Below, piece by piece: positions 9,320-17,642 of a DNA stretch of 41,539 bases (within the stretch, counting starts at the first letter, position 1; each line of letters begins with the position of its first letter). Under the pieces are notes generated by a model. That model was given only the letters and a program-made list of their open reading frames with translations, did no database searches and was not told the DNA's origin. Source of the DNA: a virus. Both the position numbers and the translations under genes were made by a program. The stretch covers positions 1-41,539 of the IMG/VR virus record IMGVR_UViG_3300044681_000334; one strand, given 5' to 3'.

Positions 9320-9929
9320 CTACGTACCCTTCGATGTACTGGAAGGCCGGGCGGCCCTTGACGGAGCGGACGTCTGCGGTGGACAGGACATTCACGTCGC
9401 TGGACAGAATCTCCTCGCGGTTGACCTGCGCCTGCGCGAGCATGATCTCCTGCTGCAACTGGGCATCGCGAGCCTGATTGCCGACGAAGTGTCGGTTGAA
9501 GTTGAACGCCGCATGGGCGATGACCAACTGCGCGAACGAGTCAGGAAGGTCTGTGACAGGAAGCAGCAGAGTCACCTGAAGATAGAACTCCGTGTCCTTC
9601 GGGAACGTGCTTGTGTTCAGTTCGATGTCGAACAACTTGCCATCCCTGATGGTGTAGTTCTTGTACATGTAGTCGTCAGCAGCATCGACGTGCAGAATCG
9701 GAACAGCGGCGATTTCAGCAGTAGTCAAAGCATTGTTGGCAACGACCACGTACTTGGCCTTCGGGATGTGGTTGAACAGCCATTGCTTCGTCTGAAGCCG
9801 CCTGCTTGCATCGCTGATGCAGCGCTCGACTTCCGACTGCGTAGACGTTCCGCTGGTGTCAAGCGCAGCCACGCGAGGCTTGCCAAGCCTGCGCAGCGTG
9901 TCGTTGACCATTTCGAGCATCGTCATCAT
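9312..9929 (-). CDS. Tail tubular protein A (T7 gp11-like)
   Basis: 205 residues, against 196 in T7 gp11. Starts MMTMLEMVNDTLRRLGKPRV, followed by SEVERCISDASRRLQTKQWLFN, a typical gp11 opening in which an early helix is followed by a region ending in WxFN. The C-terminal helix is Gln/Glu-rich. It is the proposed adaptor between the portal and the tail nozzle. It follows the fibre-like gene and is followed, with 8 bases of overlap, by a paralogous gene. A second in-frame Met two codons in could also be the start. Confidence 0.85.
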   Translation of the reverse strand: MMTMLEMVNDTLRRLGKPRVAALDTSGTSTQSEVERCISDASRRLQTKQWLFNHIPKAKYVVVANNALTTAEIAAVPILHVDAADDYMYKNYTIRDGKLFDIELNTSTFPKDTEFYLQVTLLLPVTDLPDSFAQLVIAHAAFNFNRHFVGNQARDAQLQQEIMLAQAQVNREEILSSDVNVLSTADVRSVKGRPAFQYIEGYVDA

Positions 9930-9933
9930 GGCG

Positions 9934-10644
9934 TTAGTCGTTTGGAATGAGGAACTTGATGATGCCCGTGAACCCGGTGTTGGTCTGATTCTTCACCGTG
10001 ACATCAATCGTCGTCAAGGTTCTCGCTGTGACGATTGGGAACACAAGGTGCGTCGACAGTTGCTGCTCATGGTTGTCTTGGAACAAGACCATGTATGCGG
10101 TCGCCAACTGTGTCTCCGAAAGCGTGATGCGGAAAGTGCCTCCGACGCCGCCGTTCAGTAGCGCAACGGTGAAGTTGGCCGACTGCGACAACTTGGTGAC
10201 GCTGGTCAGGGTCGTGTGCGGGTTGCTGCTTGAGAAGACAATCTCAATCTCGCCCCAAGCCTTCAGGAACTCGTTCGATCCCGGCGATATGCTCAAGCCT
10301 GCCACAGTTGCCGACGTTGCGGTAAACGTTCCAACGCTGACCGTTCCGCTGTTGACAACAATGCCGCCGCCGTTGACTTGGATTCCTGCGGTGGCGGTCA
10401 ACTGACCGCTTACGGTGAGCGTCGAGGACATTGACGTCGCCGGAGCGATTGTGACGCCAGCGTCGCTCACCGCGATTCTCGACGAGTCGGTCGTCGCCGT
10501 ATCGACGATGCTTCGAGAGGTGAACTGCTCGACGACAGTCGACGTCCCGCTGACCGTCAGGTTGCTGTTTATAGCCACGGGTTCGGAGAACGTGACCGTG
10601 CCAGCGGTGTTGGACTGGATGGTGTTGACCTTGAGTGTGCTCAT
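9934..10644 (-). CDS. Tail fibre/spike-like protein
   Basis: 236 residues. The opening MSTLKVNTIQSNTAGTVTFS, followed by repeated Thr/Ser/Val/Gly beta-strand segments (TLTVSG, NLTVSG, GTVSVGTFTAT), is common in phage fibre and spike proteins built on triple-stranded beta structure. Residues about 120-236 look like a separate globular beta-rich head. No catalytic or intramolecular chaperone motif is seen. The start overlaps the stop of the LamG gene (ATGA). Role in host binding is inferred from composition and tail-gene context. There is no homologue of the T7 gp17 N-terminal anchor that I can recognise. Confidence 0.65.
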   Translation of the reverse strand: MSTLKVNTIQSNTAGTVTFSEPVAINSNLTVSGTSTVVEQFTSRSIVDTATTDSSRIAVSDAGVTIAPATSMSSTLTVSGQLTATAGIQVNGGGIVVNSGTVSVGTFTATSATVAGLSISPGSNEFLKAWGEIEIVFSSSNPHTTLTSVTKLSQSANFTVALLNGGVGGTFRITLSETQLATAYMVLFQDNHEQQLSTHLVFPIVTARTLTTIDVTVKNQTNTGFTGIIKFLIPND

Positions 10645-12305
10645 ACCTGCCTCGTTGGCCCGTGATACTGGAAGTAGCGACGCGGAAGCCTGTGATTGAA
10701 GCGGTTACGGTTGCCGCGAATGCCCTTCCAAACGCGGTACAACTTGTTGATCTGACTTCCGGTCAGCCTTGTCGGGAAGAAAGCGAACGGCCCGCTTGTG
10801 ACACGTGGCCGCAAGTCAGCGCTTCCTTCGCTTGTCTCTGTTCTTGAGAGTCCGATTGGCTCATGCCAAGAAGGGATGATGACGTTGTACGAGCCAAGCC
10901 CGGTGTTGGGGCTGGTCTGAATCGGATGCGAGTGCTTGAGCACCCCATTGACATAGATTTCCAGCCTGTCGGTGCTGTTGCTGTTGGTTCCGAAGACGAC
11001 GGCAATGTGGCCGCGACTGTTCATCGTCACGTTCGACGTGGTGTTCAGCAGCACGCTGCTCTGTGGTGTGCCGCCTCCATCGCTTCCCCAGCGCGCTTCG
11101 AGATACACGGTGTTGGCACTCACCTTGTTGAGGTAGATGCCTCCAAACGAGTATGTGTCGAAGAAACTACCCGGGCCGCCTCCTCCTCCGCTTCCACCAG
11201 CATCGGAAAGCATGTCGAACAGGGTGTGCTTCTGACCGACTGTCATCGCAGCAACGTTGACCTTGTCGAGTTGCATGACAACGGTGAACCCGCGCACGCC
11301 ATCTTCTCTGACCTCGTAGCAGAAGACTCCGGAGTTCTGCTTCGGGTGGCGCGTGAACATGTCGTTGCTGTTCACAAGGCTGCCCTGCGCCATTCTGTCG
11401 AATGGAGATGGGAACGGAACAACTTGCGAATCGCTCTGCATCACGCAGTCCTTCATGCGCAGGCCGCACGAAGCGATGGCCGCAATCTGCGACCTAGTCA
11501 TTGCCGCCTTGTAGACGGCTGCATGCGTGAATGTCGCCTGCGCGCCAAGCGTCACCGTCGTATTGATGCGTCGCGCGCCAATCGCAATCGTGCGAGCACC
11601 CATAGTCTGCGAGATGCTGACGTCGCTTGTCGACTGCAACTGCCCGTTGACGTAGAGTTTCGCGTCTGTTCCACGAATGACGGCAGCGACGTGAACGTAG
11701 TCGAAGTCGTTCAGGTAGTCGGCATTCGAGCAGTAGTTGTCATTCGGTTGCGTGCCGTTGAACGTGTCGTCGATGGTTCCGACTACAGATGCTGGCGTTC
11801 CCCATCGCAGCGCTGGCCTGTGACCAGCGCCATCATGCGTCATGTACAACTCGACGAACGTCTGCGACGTCGTCGTTCCGTACAGGCCCATGATGACCTG
11901 TTCGGCATTGACGTTCGACGAGTTCACCTTCACGAACGCCATGATCGTGATAGGGTTGGAGTTGCTGATCGTCGAGAATGTCTCCGTCGTCAGGCTGTAC
12001 GCATGCGACGTGCTAGAGGTGTATTGCGAGCCAGCAACTGTGTACGTCGGCGTCGGCAGGCAGTTGACGACATTCCTGCTTCCGATGTGGAAGAGGATCA
12101 TGCTTGCCGATCCAGTCGTGGCCTCCGACGACGACGGAGCGTTCAACTCCGCAAGCATGACCGGATTCGTCACAAGCATCTGATCGCGCAGAGGCCCGTC
12201 AAGTTCGTTCTTGAACCGCGTGACTCCGTCAAAGCCAAGCCACGACTGCCGCCAGTATCCTGTGGCGCCGTATGACTTGACGAATGACAAGCCGGGTAGT
12301 TGCAT
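10641..12305 (-). CDS. Virion protein with two LamG/concanavalin-like domains
   Basis: 554 residues with two similar beta-sandwich units. In the first, PITIMAFVKVNSSN, FDYVHVAAVIRGTDAKLYVN and LGAQATFTHAAVYKAAMTRS lie near residues 115-270. In the second, FTVVMQLDKVNVAAMTVGQK, RGHIAVVFGT, LEIYVNGVLKHSH and FFPTRLTGSQINKLYR lie at about 345-530. The pattern strand-HxAxV-xxxLYVNG-strand-Lxxxqixxly is that of LamG/concanavalin-type lectin folds. A Gly-rich linker (GGSGGGGGPG) lies in the second unit. Such proteins bind glycans and are likely adsorption or decoration proteins. It sits between a 176-residue structural-like gene and the fibre gene. The start overlaps the upstream stop (TGATG). Confidence 0.75.
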   Translation of the reverse strand: MQLPGLSFVKSYGATGYWRQSWLGFDGVTRFKNELDGPLRDQMLVTNPVMLAELNAPSSSEATTGSASMILFHIGSRNVVNCLPTPTYTVAGSQYTSSTSHAYSLTTETFSTISNSNPITIMAFVKVNSSNVNAEQVIMGLYGTTTSQTFVELYMTHDGAGHRPALRWGTPASVVGTIDDTFNGTQPNDNYCSNADYLNDFDYVHVAAVIRGTDAKLYVNGQLQSTSDVSISQTMGARTIAIGARRINTTVTLGAQATFTHAAVYKAAMTRSQIAAIASCGLRMKDCVMQSDSQVVPFPSPFDRMAQGSLVNSNDMFTRHPKQNSGVFCYEVREDGVRGFTVVMQLDKVNVAAMTVGQKHTLFDMLSDAGGSGGGGGPGSFFDTYSFGGIYLNKVSANTVYLEARWGSDGGGTPQSSVLLNTTSNVTMNSRGHIAVVFGTNSNSTDRLEIYVNGVLKHSHPIQTSPNTGLGSYNVIIPSWHEPIGLSRTETSEGSADLRPRVTSGPFAFFPTRLTGSQINKLYRVWKGIRGNRNRFNHRLPRRYFQYHGPTRQV

Positions 12306-12835
12306 CAGAGCGTCGAGAAGGCAAAGTTGGCGTTGGTGCTCTGCGAGGCAAGCGAAGTCCAGTCGAACTTGACGGCGAGATAGTGCGCGCCTTCGAGGTC
12401 GACGAGAACGGATGCGACGCGGTTGTTGACGTCGCTGACGATCTTGATGGTCGGATCGCCTTCGATCAGCGAGATCGCGTCACACAGTTTGTCGGTGTCG
12501 ACGATCTGCTGGCCCGCGACTCCGGTGGTGGTGGAGAGCGTGCATAGCAGTCGGCAGATGAGCGTCGGCACCCACAGCGTTCCGCTGGAGCCGCCCTGCA
12601 CGGGCGCGAAGCCGTAGACGTTGGCGTAGAACTGCGCGTTCTCGCTTCCGGCGCCGAAGAAGATCAACTTCGCGAGGTTGCGTTCGGCGATGTGATGGAC
12701 TCCCTGCGTATTCGCAGCCGGAATGGTCGTCGACAGGATCGTGACGTCGGAGTCGTTGGCATCGGCTACCGCGCGGTTCGCGTTGTAGCCCTTCATCCAA
12801 AAACGCGGAGTAGTGGTAAGTGCAACGCTTGGCAT
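12305..12835 (-). CDS. Probable structural protein, unknown
   Basis: 176 residues, no recognised family. Starts MPSVALTTTPRFWMKGYNAN, is rich in small and beta-forming residues, and has no membrane segment or signal. Placement between the lysis cassette and the LamG/fibre genes suggests a capsid decoration or tail accessory protein, but that is inference only. Its ATG overlaps the preceding stop (TAATG) and its stop overlaps the LamG start, so it is translationally coupled to both. Confidence 0.7.
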   Translation of the reverse strand: MPSVALTTTPRFWMKGYNANRAVADANDSDVTILSTTIPAANTQGVHHIAERNLAKLIFFGAGSENAQFYANVYGFAPVQGGSSGTLWVPTLICRLLCTLSTTTGVAGQQIVDTDKLCDAISLIEGDPTIKIVSDVNNRVASVLVDLEGAHYLAVKFDWTSLASQSTNANFAFSTL

Positions 12836-13095
12836 TACTTGGGTTCCTCAACGAAAGAGGGCGGCACGACGTACCACCCTTCAGGGATCGTGACGTGGTT
12901 GGGAGACAGTTCCCATCCTGTGTCAGTCATCACGTACACCTTGGTCTTGCATTCCGGCCCGACCCTCATCGGGCTTCCCTCGCTGACCAGCGTCACGCGA
13001 GTGCATCCACTCTCGAATGCGATTGCCAGCGCGACGCAGAGCGTTGTCATTGCGCGGCGCGTCCTTGGCGACAGTCTTGCCGACAAGTTCGCCAT
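12835..13095 (-). CDS. Probable lipoprotein, candidate outer-membrane spanin (Rz1-like)
   Basis: 86 residues from ATG 13095 (71 from the internal ATG at 13050). The longer start gives an N-terminus with arginines (SPRTRR), a hydrophobic core (TTLCVALAIAF) and a lipobox-like SGC at the end; Glu at -3 is not ideal. The mature part ends with NHVTIPEGWYVVPPS, a pattern seen in small phage lipoproteins near holin genes. It lies after two membrane genes and overlaps the 75-codon gene 12923-13150 in another frame, as Rz/Rz1 pairs often do. Neither start has a strong ribosome binding site, so the start is uncertain. Confidence 0.6.
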   Translation of the reverse strand: MANLSARLSPRTRRAMTTLCVALAIAFESGCTRVTLVSEGSPMRVGPECKTKVYVMTDTGWELSPNHVTIPEGWYVVPPSFVEEPK

Positions 13096-13150
13096 ACCTC
13101 GACAGGATCGCGTCGAACAAAGCCGTGAGCAGTCGCGCGATCCAGTCCAT
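12923..13150 (-). CDS. Small lysis-region protein, possible inner-membrane spanin partner
   Basis: 75 residues. The N-terminus MDWIARLLTALFDAILSRYG is amphipathic to hydrophobic; the rest is polar and Arg-rich (NALRRAGNRIREWMHSR). The reading frame overlaps most of the lipoprotein gene in a different frame. Position between the holin-like gene and the lipoprotein suggests a role in lysis. The hydrophobic stretch is short for a transmembrane helix and no convincing ribosome binding site precedes the ATG, which lies 6 bases after the holin stop, so an i-spanin role is only a guess. The gene may be real only in its first half. Confidence 0.45.
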   Translation of the reverse strand: MDWIARLLTALFDAILSRYGELVGKTVAKDAPRNDNALRRAGNRIREWMHSRDAGQRGKPDEGRAGMQDQGVRDD

Positions 13151-13156
13151 GATTGG

Positions 13157-13357
13157 TCAGCGTGCACCGACGTCCTCTGAAGACTTGTCGTTGTCGCGAG
13201 CGGCAAGCAAGCCGACACCAGCCATGAACGCAGCGCCGACGGCACCCCAATCGGGAAGCGTCATCGGGTCAGCGTCGAACAACGCGACGAGTGCGGTAGC
13301 GACGGCGGCGACGATGGCCGCGATTCCTGCTGTGGTTGTCTTCCAACTCTTGCTCAT
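13157..13357 (-). CDS. Holin-like small membrane protein
   Basis: 66 residues with two hydrophobic segments: GIAAIVAAVATALVALF (about 11-27) and WGAVGAAFMAGVGLLAA (about 37-53). The N-terminus is positive (MSKSWKTT) and the tail is charged (RDNDKSSEDVGAR). This hairpin topology with Trp-Lys-Thr-Thr at the start is typical of small phage holins found beside lysis genes. It would form lesions in the inner membrane at the end of infection. ATGA overlap with the upstream membrane protein gene. Assignment is by topology and context. Confidence 0.65.
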   Translation of the reverse strand: MSKSWKTTTAGIAAIVAAVATALVALFDADPMTLPDWGAVGAAFMAGVGLLAARDNDKSSEDVGAR

Positions 13358-13557
13358 GGCTTCATGTCCTCCAGTTTCGATTCGATCTTGGTCAGACGCC
13401 GATCCATTTCCTGCTGCTGCGTCACAACCTGCATCAGCAGCCTGTCATGGTGCAAGAACGCCGACAGCAGGGCAATGAGCACCGTGACGACAATCGCGAT
13501 GATACCCACCCAATCGCGCCCTGAAAGACGAACCGTGTTATCTGCTTCGCGAGTCAT
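13354..13557 (-). CDS. Small membrane-anchored coiled-coil protein
   Basis: 67 residues. One clear transmembrane helix (WVGIIAIVVTVLIALLSAFL, residues 16-35) is followed by a polar heptad-like helix (VTQQQEMDRRLTKIESKLED). This single-helix plus coiled-coil form resembles accessory lysis proteins or antiholins beside holin genes. It is the first gene after the capsid terminator and overlaps the holin-like gene by ATGA, so the two are coupled. No further function can be read. Confidence 0.65.
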   Translation of the reverse strand: MTREADNTVRLSGRDWVGIIAIVVTVLIALLSAFLHHDRLLMQVVTQQQEMDRRLTKIESKLEDMKP

Positions 13558-13579
13558 CTTTGATGATCCTCAAGATAAA

Positions 13580-13610
13580 GGGCGGGGGGGGCCAAAGCCA
13601 CCCCCCGCCC
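13580..13610 (-). terminator. Strong intrinsic terminator after the capsid gene
   Basis: A GC hairpin pairs GGGCGGGGGG (13580-13589) with CCCCCCGCCC (13601-13610), extended inward by GGC/GCC around a CAAA loop. Read on the minus strand it is followed by TTTATCTT. It stands between capsid and lysis genes, where T7-like phages place the terminator that makes capsid mRNA abundant (T-phi). Confidence 0.85.
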
Positions 13611-13630
13611 CTTCCGGGGGGACGTGACGA

Positions 13631-14707
13631 TTAGTGGAGTTCGATGGCACCCGCGCACCACGGCGCGAGAACGTCGAATCCGACCATCATCTGCGACTTG
13701 AGGAACTTCGTGTTGCGCCGCTCGTCGTCCTGAATGACGGAGCGGATGCCCGAAGCCTGCACCATGCCGACGCCTGCGGAGCCTTCGATGGCGCCGCAGA
13801 GCGCGATGGCAGCGGGGAGGCCCGTGCCAGCAACGCCCGAACCGCTCGTCGTGATGGTGATGTTGTACTTGTCAGCGGGGGCGCTGTAGCCCGACACCGT
13901 GGCCGTCGGCAGGTTGTTGGACATGATGAGGTTGAACCCCTCCAACTTGCCGATGATGCGGGCGTTGAGGCTGCCGACGTCCATCGGTTCCGAGTAGTCG
14001 CGGTCGAAGATCGCCGTTTCGTGACGGAGGATCGACCGGATGTACGGCGGGATGAACAGGTAGCGACCATCCTCCGGCACGTTGTCCTCGTCGAACTGAC
14101 GGGCCAGCGCCGCGCAATGACCACGGAACAGGCTCGAACCAGTCGTGTTGTCGGCGTAGGCCGTGGTGATCGACTGCGCGCCAGCCGTGTCGTAGGACAC
14201 CAACTGGCCGCCCTTGTGGATGCCAGCGACGGCTGCGGTGCGCGCGGCCTTGAGCGCCATAATGGCGATCTTCTTGTCGCAGTCCTGCGCAAGGCTGCGG
14301 CCCAACTTCATCGCGAAGGGGCCAAGGACGTCGAAGTGAGCGATGTCGAGGTCGGCATAGCCGACGTCCATCGCAGCGACGAGGATGTCGTCGACTTCGA
14401 TGGAGGTCTTCGTCATCTTGATCGTTTCGCCAGCGATGAACGTGCCGGGAGCGTGGTAGCCCTTGGTCACGCCGTTGCCGCTGGTGCTCGCGAGGTCGAT
14501 GTCGTCGCCGATGATCGGGAACTGCGCGCTGTGGCTGCCCTGAAGAACCTTCAGGGACATGATGTTGCCCGTGTTGTCGTAGAAGACGGTCTTGTTCTTG
14601 AAAGCCTCAAGGACGAGGCCGGAGAACATCTGAAGAGCGAGCGCGCGCGTGCCGCCCGTGCCGTTGTCTTGGAGAATCCGCGTGGGATTGCTGTCGCCTG
14701 CTGCCAT
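13631..14707 (-). CDS. Major capsid protein (T7 gp10-like)
   Basis: 358 residues, near T7 gp10A (345). HK97-fold podovirus capsid features: an N-terminal helix with ALALQMFSGLVLEAF, then VLQGSHSAQFPIIGD and TKGYHAPGTFI (the usual G-KSxxFPxxG and YHxPG region), and PEDGRYLFIPP in the second domain. It follows scaffold with one small gene between, and is followed by a strong terminator. The ATG at 14707 has an A/G-rich AAAGGTAGGG upstream. No frameshift extension like gp10B is evident before the stop. Confidence 0.93.
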   Translation of the reverse strand: MAAGDSNPTRILQDNGTGGTRALALQMFSGLVLEAFKNKTVFYDNTGNIMSLKVLQGSHSAQFPIIGDDIDLASTSGNGVTKGYHAPGTFIAGETIKMTKTSIEVDDILVAAMDVGYADLDIAHFDVLGPFAMKLGRSLAQDCDKKIAIMALKAARTAAVAGIHKGGQLVSYDTAGAQSITTAYADNTTGSSLFRGHCAALARQFDEDNVPEDGRYLFIPPYIRSILRHETAIFDRDYSEPMDVGSLNARIIGKLEGFNLIMSNNLPTATVSGYSAPADKYNITITTSGSGVAGTGLPAAIALCGAIEGSAGVGMVQASGIRSVIQDDERRNTKFLKSQMMVGFDVLAPWCAGAIELH

Positions 14708-14820
14708 GTGAAAGCCCTACCTTTGGTGGGTTGTGTGTGCTGAATGAGAAACGCCTGTGTGCAGGTGTCTCACGACAGCGGGGCTTTCGCGTGTCCGCAT
14801 TACGCGAGGCTGACGATTTG

Positions 14821-14847
14821 ATTGTACCGGACGTATCCGGATGTCAA
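14821..14847 (-). promoter_or_regulatory. Possible promoter upstream of the capsid gene
   Basis: On the minus strand TTGACA (14847-14842) and TACAAT (14826-14821) are separated by 15 bases, short for sigma70 (usual 16-18). Most of the spacer is an inverted repeat, CCGGA and TCCGG around four bases. It overlaps the stop of the upstream 122-residue gene. It could be a host promoter, a phage-polymerase promoter or a protein-binding palindrome. The remaining bases down to the capsid start (14708-14820) hold no gene. Confidence 0.35.
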
Positions 14848-15212
14848 GTGCCTGATCCGCGCATTCCCAGCCGGGACGGGTTGCTGCTCGCAGCGGTACG
14901 CGGAACTGCGGCCTGCGCGGCGGCCAACTTGGACTCCAGTTCCTTGATCTTGTCGAGCAGGGATGCGTTCTCGACCGACACCGGGCTGGCCTGCTTCTCG
15001 ACTTCTTCGAGGTTGAGAACGGCGTAGGCGTTGTTGAACGCAGAAACGTCGTCGTATCCGTCGCCCGAAGCAAGCACGCTGCCTGTGAACTTTTGCTTCA
15101 CATAGCACGACTTGCAGTTGCGGATGGCGTTGAACGAGAAGATGACCTCGCAGCGCTTGGATTCAAGGGTTTCCATGCGCTCGCGCATGAGTGCGTTTGG
15201 CGTGTTGATCAT
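14844..15212 (-). CDS. Unknown protein between scaffold and capsid
   Basis: 122 residues. Contains a Cys pair, NCKSCYV, near residues 32-38, plus a third Cys about 12 residues before it, so a metal site is possible. A charged helix in the C-terminal half (VENASLLDKIKELESKLAAA) looks like a short coiled coil. The start overlaps the scaffold stop (ATGA), so it is made with the head genes and may be a minor head or assembly factor. The family is not recognised. Confidence 0.72.
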   Translation of the reverse strand: MINTPNALMRERMETLESKRCEVIFSFNAIRNCKSCYVKQKFTGSVLASGDGYDDVSAFNNAYAVLNLEEVEKQASPVSVENASLLDKIKELESKLAAAQAAVPRTAASSNPSRLGMRGSGT

Positions 15213-16018
15213 TGACGGTCAACTCCTTCGAGGATGTGCTGGGGGGTGTTGGCGATGCGACGCTTGAGCGCTTCGTCGAAGTGGCCCGCCTTGCGCGCTT
15301 CCGACATGGCCTTGACGAGTTCGGACACGGACGCGAAGCCTGAAGCCGTGTTCGGCATCATGCTTCCGCTTGCCATCGGACGGGTGAACCCGGCGCCGAC
15401 GGCCTGCTTGTAATCGAACAGGACTTCCTTGAGCGCGCCCTCGAAGCCGCGAGCATTGGCAAGGCGCTGGTTCAGTTCGTCGACCTTGTCGGGCGGGTAG
15501 TTCGAGCCAGCCCAGTTGAGCAGGTTCTGCAACTGCTCTGCGCCGCCTGCCATTTCGTAGGCGCGCATCTTGATCGTTTCCTGCTCGCGCTGGCCGCCAG
15601 CGGCGATTGCCTGCTGCCCGGCGAGGAAGGCGTCGACGACGGTGCGGTTGAAGCCAAGCGCCTGAAACTTGGCGTACTGCGCGTCAGTCAGGCGGCCTTC
15701 CGACGACCAGTTGGTGATGATCTCTTCGTTCTTCAGGCCAGCGCGCTGAAGCAGGGCCGGGATGTCGAGGCCAGCGGTGTCGGGGAACTTCTGACCTACC
15801 TTGGCCTGAAGTTCCTTGTATCCCTTCTCCAGTTCCTCGACGCTGGCGTACTTGTCGGCGAAACGCCGGGCCGTCATCGGAGGCTGCGCGTTGGCAGCCT
15901 GCTGCGCCGGGGTCTGCATTGACTCTGCTGTCGTCGGGGTGACTGCGACCTGCGGTTCAGGCGCCGGAGTGGTGCCGCTTGCTTGGATCGCGAACGTAGG
16001 ACTAACGCCTTCAGGCAT
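15209..16018 (-). CDS. Capsid scaffolding protein (T7 gp9-like)
   Basis: 269 residues, against 307 in T7 gp9. The N-terminus is disordered and Pro/Thr/Ala-rich (residues 1-48). SVEELEKGYKELQAKVGQKF follows, the FaD.K.seeELekgYkELQ motif found in this family. The rest is mostly helical and charged. Placed between portal and capsid as in T7. It guides procapsid assembly around the portal and is then released. The start overlaps the portal 3' end by 8 bases. Confidence 0.88.
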   Translation of the reverse strand: MPEGVSPTFAIQASGTTPAPEPQVAVTPTTAESMQTPAQQAANAQPPMTARRFADKYASVEELEKGYKELQAKVGQKFPDTAGLDIPALLQRAGLKNEEIITNWSSEGRLTDAQYAKFQALGFNRTVVDAFLAGQQAIAAGGQREQETIKMRAYEMAGGAEQLQNLLNWAGSNYPPDKVDELNQRLANARGFEGALKEVLFDYKQAVGAGFTRPMASGSMMPNTASGFASVSELVKAMSEARKAGHFDEALKRRIANTPQHILEGVDRQ

Positions 16019-17633
16019 TCTGTGGTGCTCCCATAGGTGCCGCAGCCTGCGGCACGGACTTTTCGGCGATGGCCCCGGCAGACTGGATCATCTGCTGTGA
16101 AGCCTGCTGCTGCATTGCAGCCTGCTGCATCGCCTGCATCTCCTGCTGCATCTGCTCTTCGCTCTTGACCAGCCCGGCTTGGTAGACGCCGATCTGACGC
16201 ATGAGCAGGTCGAGCAAGACGCCCTTGTCAAACCGCTGCATGACTTCGGGGCCAAGTTGCGCAACGATCTGAAGTACCTGCATCAACTTGCCGCTGTCCG
16301 ATTCGCGCGACAGGGCGTTGATGCCCGTGACGGCCTCGACTTCGATGCTGTCGTCGGGAAGCGGCGGCAGCAACGCATCGCGGCGCATCTGATACAGCAT
16401 CCGCTCAATCAGCGGAATCTGCTGGTGATCTGCGATTGGAGCGTACACGCCGCCAAGCGCGCCTTCGAGTTCCATCGCGACGCGCTGAACCTGATACGCG
16501 GTGACGCGCTCTCCGGTCGGCGTCGCTTCGCCCTCCATCAGCATGGTGACGGCAAGGTCTTTGCGGATTGCCTCGCGAGTGATGCTGACGACTTGGAAGT
16601 CGTTCATCTTCTCTGCCTTGAGCAGCCCGATGTCCTGAACCTGACCGCCAGCAACGCGCGCCTGAATGACGCTTCCAGTCGGCTTCGTCAGGTCGTTCGG
16701 CCTGACCTGCGAGTTGTAGTCAAGCGTCCACAGTTGCTTCGACGCCATCGCCGCAAAGTCGAGGATGCGCTCCGTCAGCGAGTTCATCGACTTCACGTCA
16801 CCAAGATTGGTTTCGATGATGCCGCGACCGTAGTGCTCGCCGGGCGCCAACTCGAACGGCGTGCACATGAACGGAGTGATCGGCTCCTCCGACTCATGGA
16901 TGATGTTGTCGTTGACTTCCTGCGTGATCACCCAGCGTCGAGACTGCGGGTTCCACTCGACGAGCGTGTACAGGTCTGCCTTGCGCTCATGCGCTGGCTT
17001 CTCCGATAGCACGCCACGGTCGAAGCCCGACAGTTCAAACTGATCGGGCAGCATCGCCAGCGGGTCGATCTGCTCCTTGATGACGTGGTAGCGCACGTCG
17101 CCGCCGCTGTCACGGTTGGTCGCGTATTGATCGCGACGGAACACCTTGATGCTGTAATCGTCTTGCAGCATTTCAAGCGTGTCGCCCGTGATGAGGAGTT
17201 GCGACAGCGACGTGCGCTTGCGCGACCTGAATCCAGCCCTGCGCGTGTTGCTCCGCTGCGTCTTGTCGGCCTGCTCCAACTTGGCTTGAATCGCCAGTTC
17301 TTGCAGGTACAGGCGCGCCTCAAACTCATTGAGCATTTGAGGGTCGACGTTGCCGTCGAAGCGGAACTTACCCGCAGGACGCAGCCGGAAGAACGGCATG
17401 CCGGGCGGGTACAACGCGAGCAGAAGGCGACCTTCGAGGTTGGTGATTCCGCGAGCGGCGAGTGACGAGTACGCCTCCGGCAACTTCTCGCTGGCCGTGT
17501 GTCCTTCGGGTGGTAGTACCCACGGCTTGGTGAGAGATGCGCAGAGGCGTGCACGGTCGAGGACTTCCTGACGGTCGGAGTCCGCGACTTGCCACCAACG
17601 GCGAAGGCTGTTCTTGGGAGCGCGCTTTGCCAC
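16011..17633 (-). CDS. Portal protein / head-tail connector (T7 gp8-like)
   Basis: 540 residues, against 536 in T7 gp8. The sequence contains family features: a basic N-terminus, YSSLAARGITNLEGRLLLAL, LYPPGMPFFRLRP, and later TERILDFAAMASKQ and MEGEATPTGERVTAYQVQR. The C-terminal 60 residues are very Gln/Met/Ala-rich (EEQMQQEMQAMQQAAMQQQA), a low-complexity tail. The dodecamer forms the DNA channel and terminase docking site. The start is GTG at 17633, after GGAGG about 12 bases upstream at the end of the preceding small gene. Confidence 0.93.
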   Translation of the reverse strand: MAKRAPKNSLRRWWQVADSDRQEVLDRARLCASLTKPWVLPPEGHTASEKLPEAYSSLAARGITNLEGRLLLALYPPGMPFFRLRPAGKFRFDGNVDPQMLNEFEARLYLQELAIQAKLEQADKTQRSNTRRAGFRSRKRTSLSQLLITGDTLEMLQDDYSIKVFRRDQYATNRDSGGDVRYHVIKEQIDPLAMLPDQFELSGFDRGVLSEKPAHERKADLYTLVEWNPQSRRWVITQEVNDNIIHESEEPITPFMCTPFELAPGEHYGRGIIETNLGDVKSMNSLTERILDFAAMASKQLWTLDYNSQVRPNDLTKPTGSVIQARVAGGQVQDIGLLKAEKMNDFQVVSITREAIRKDLAVTMLMEGEATPTGERVTAYQVQRVAMELEGALGGVYAPIADHQQIPLIERMLYQMRRDALLPPLPDDSIEVEAVTGINALSRESDSGKLMQVLQIVAQLGPEVMQRFDKGVLLDLLMRQIGVYQAGLVKSEEQMQQEMQAMQQAAMQQQASQQMIQSAGAIAEKSVPQAAAPMGAPQNA

Positions 17634-17642
17634 GGGAGTTGA

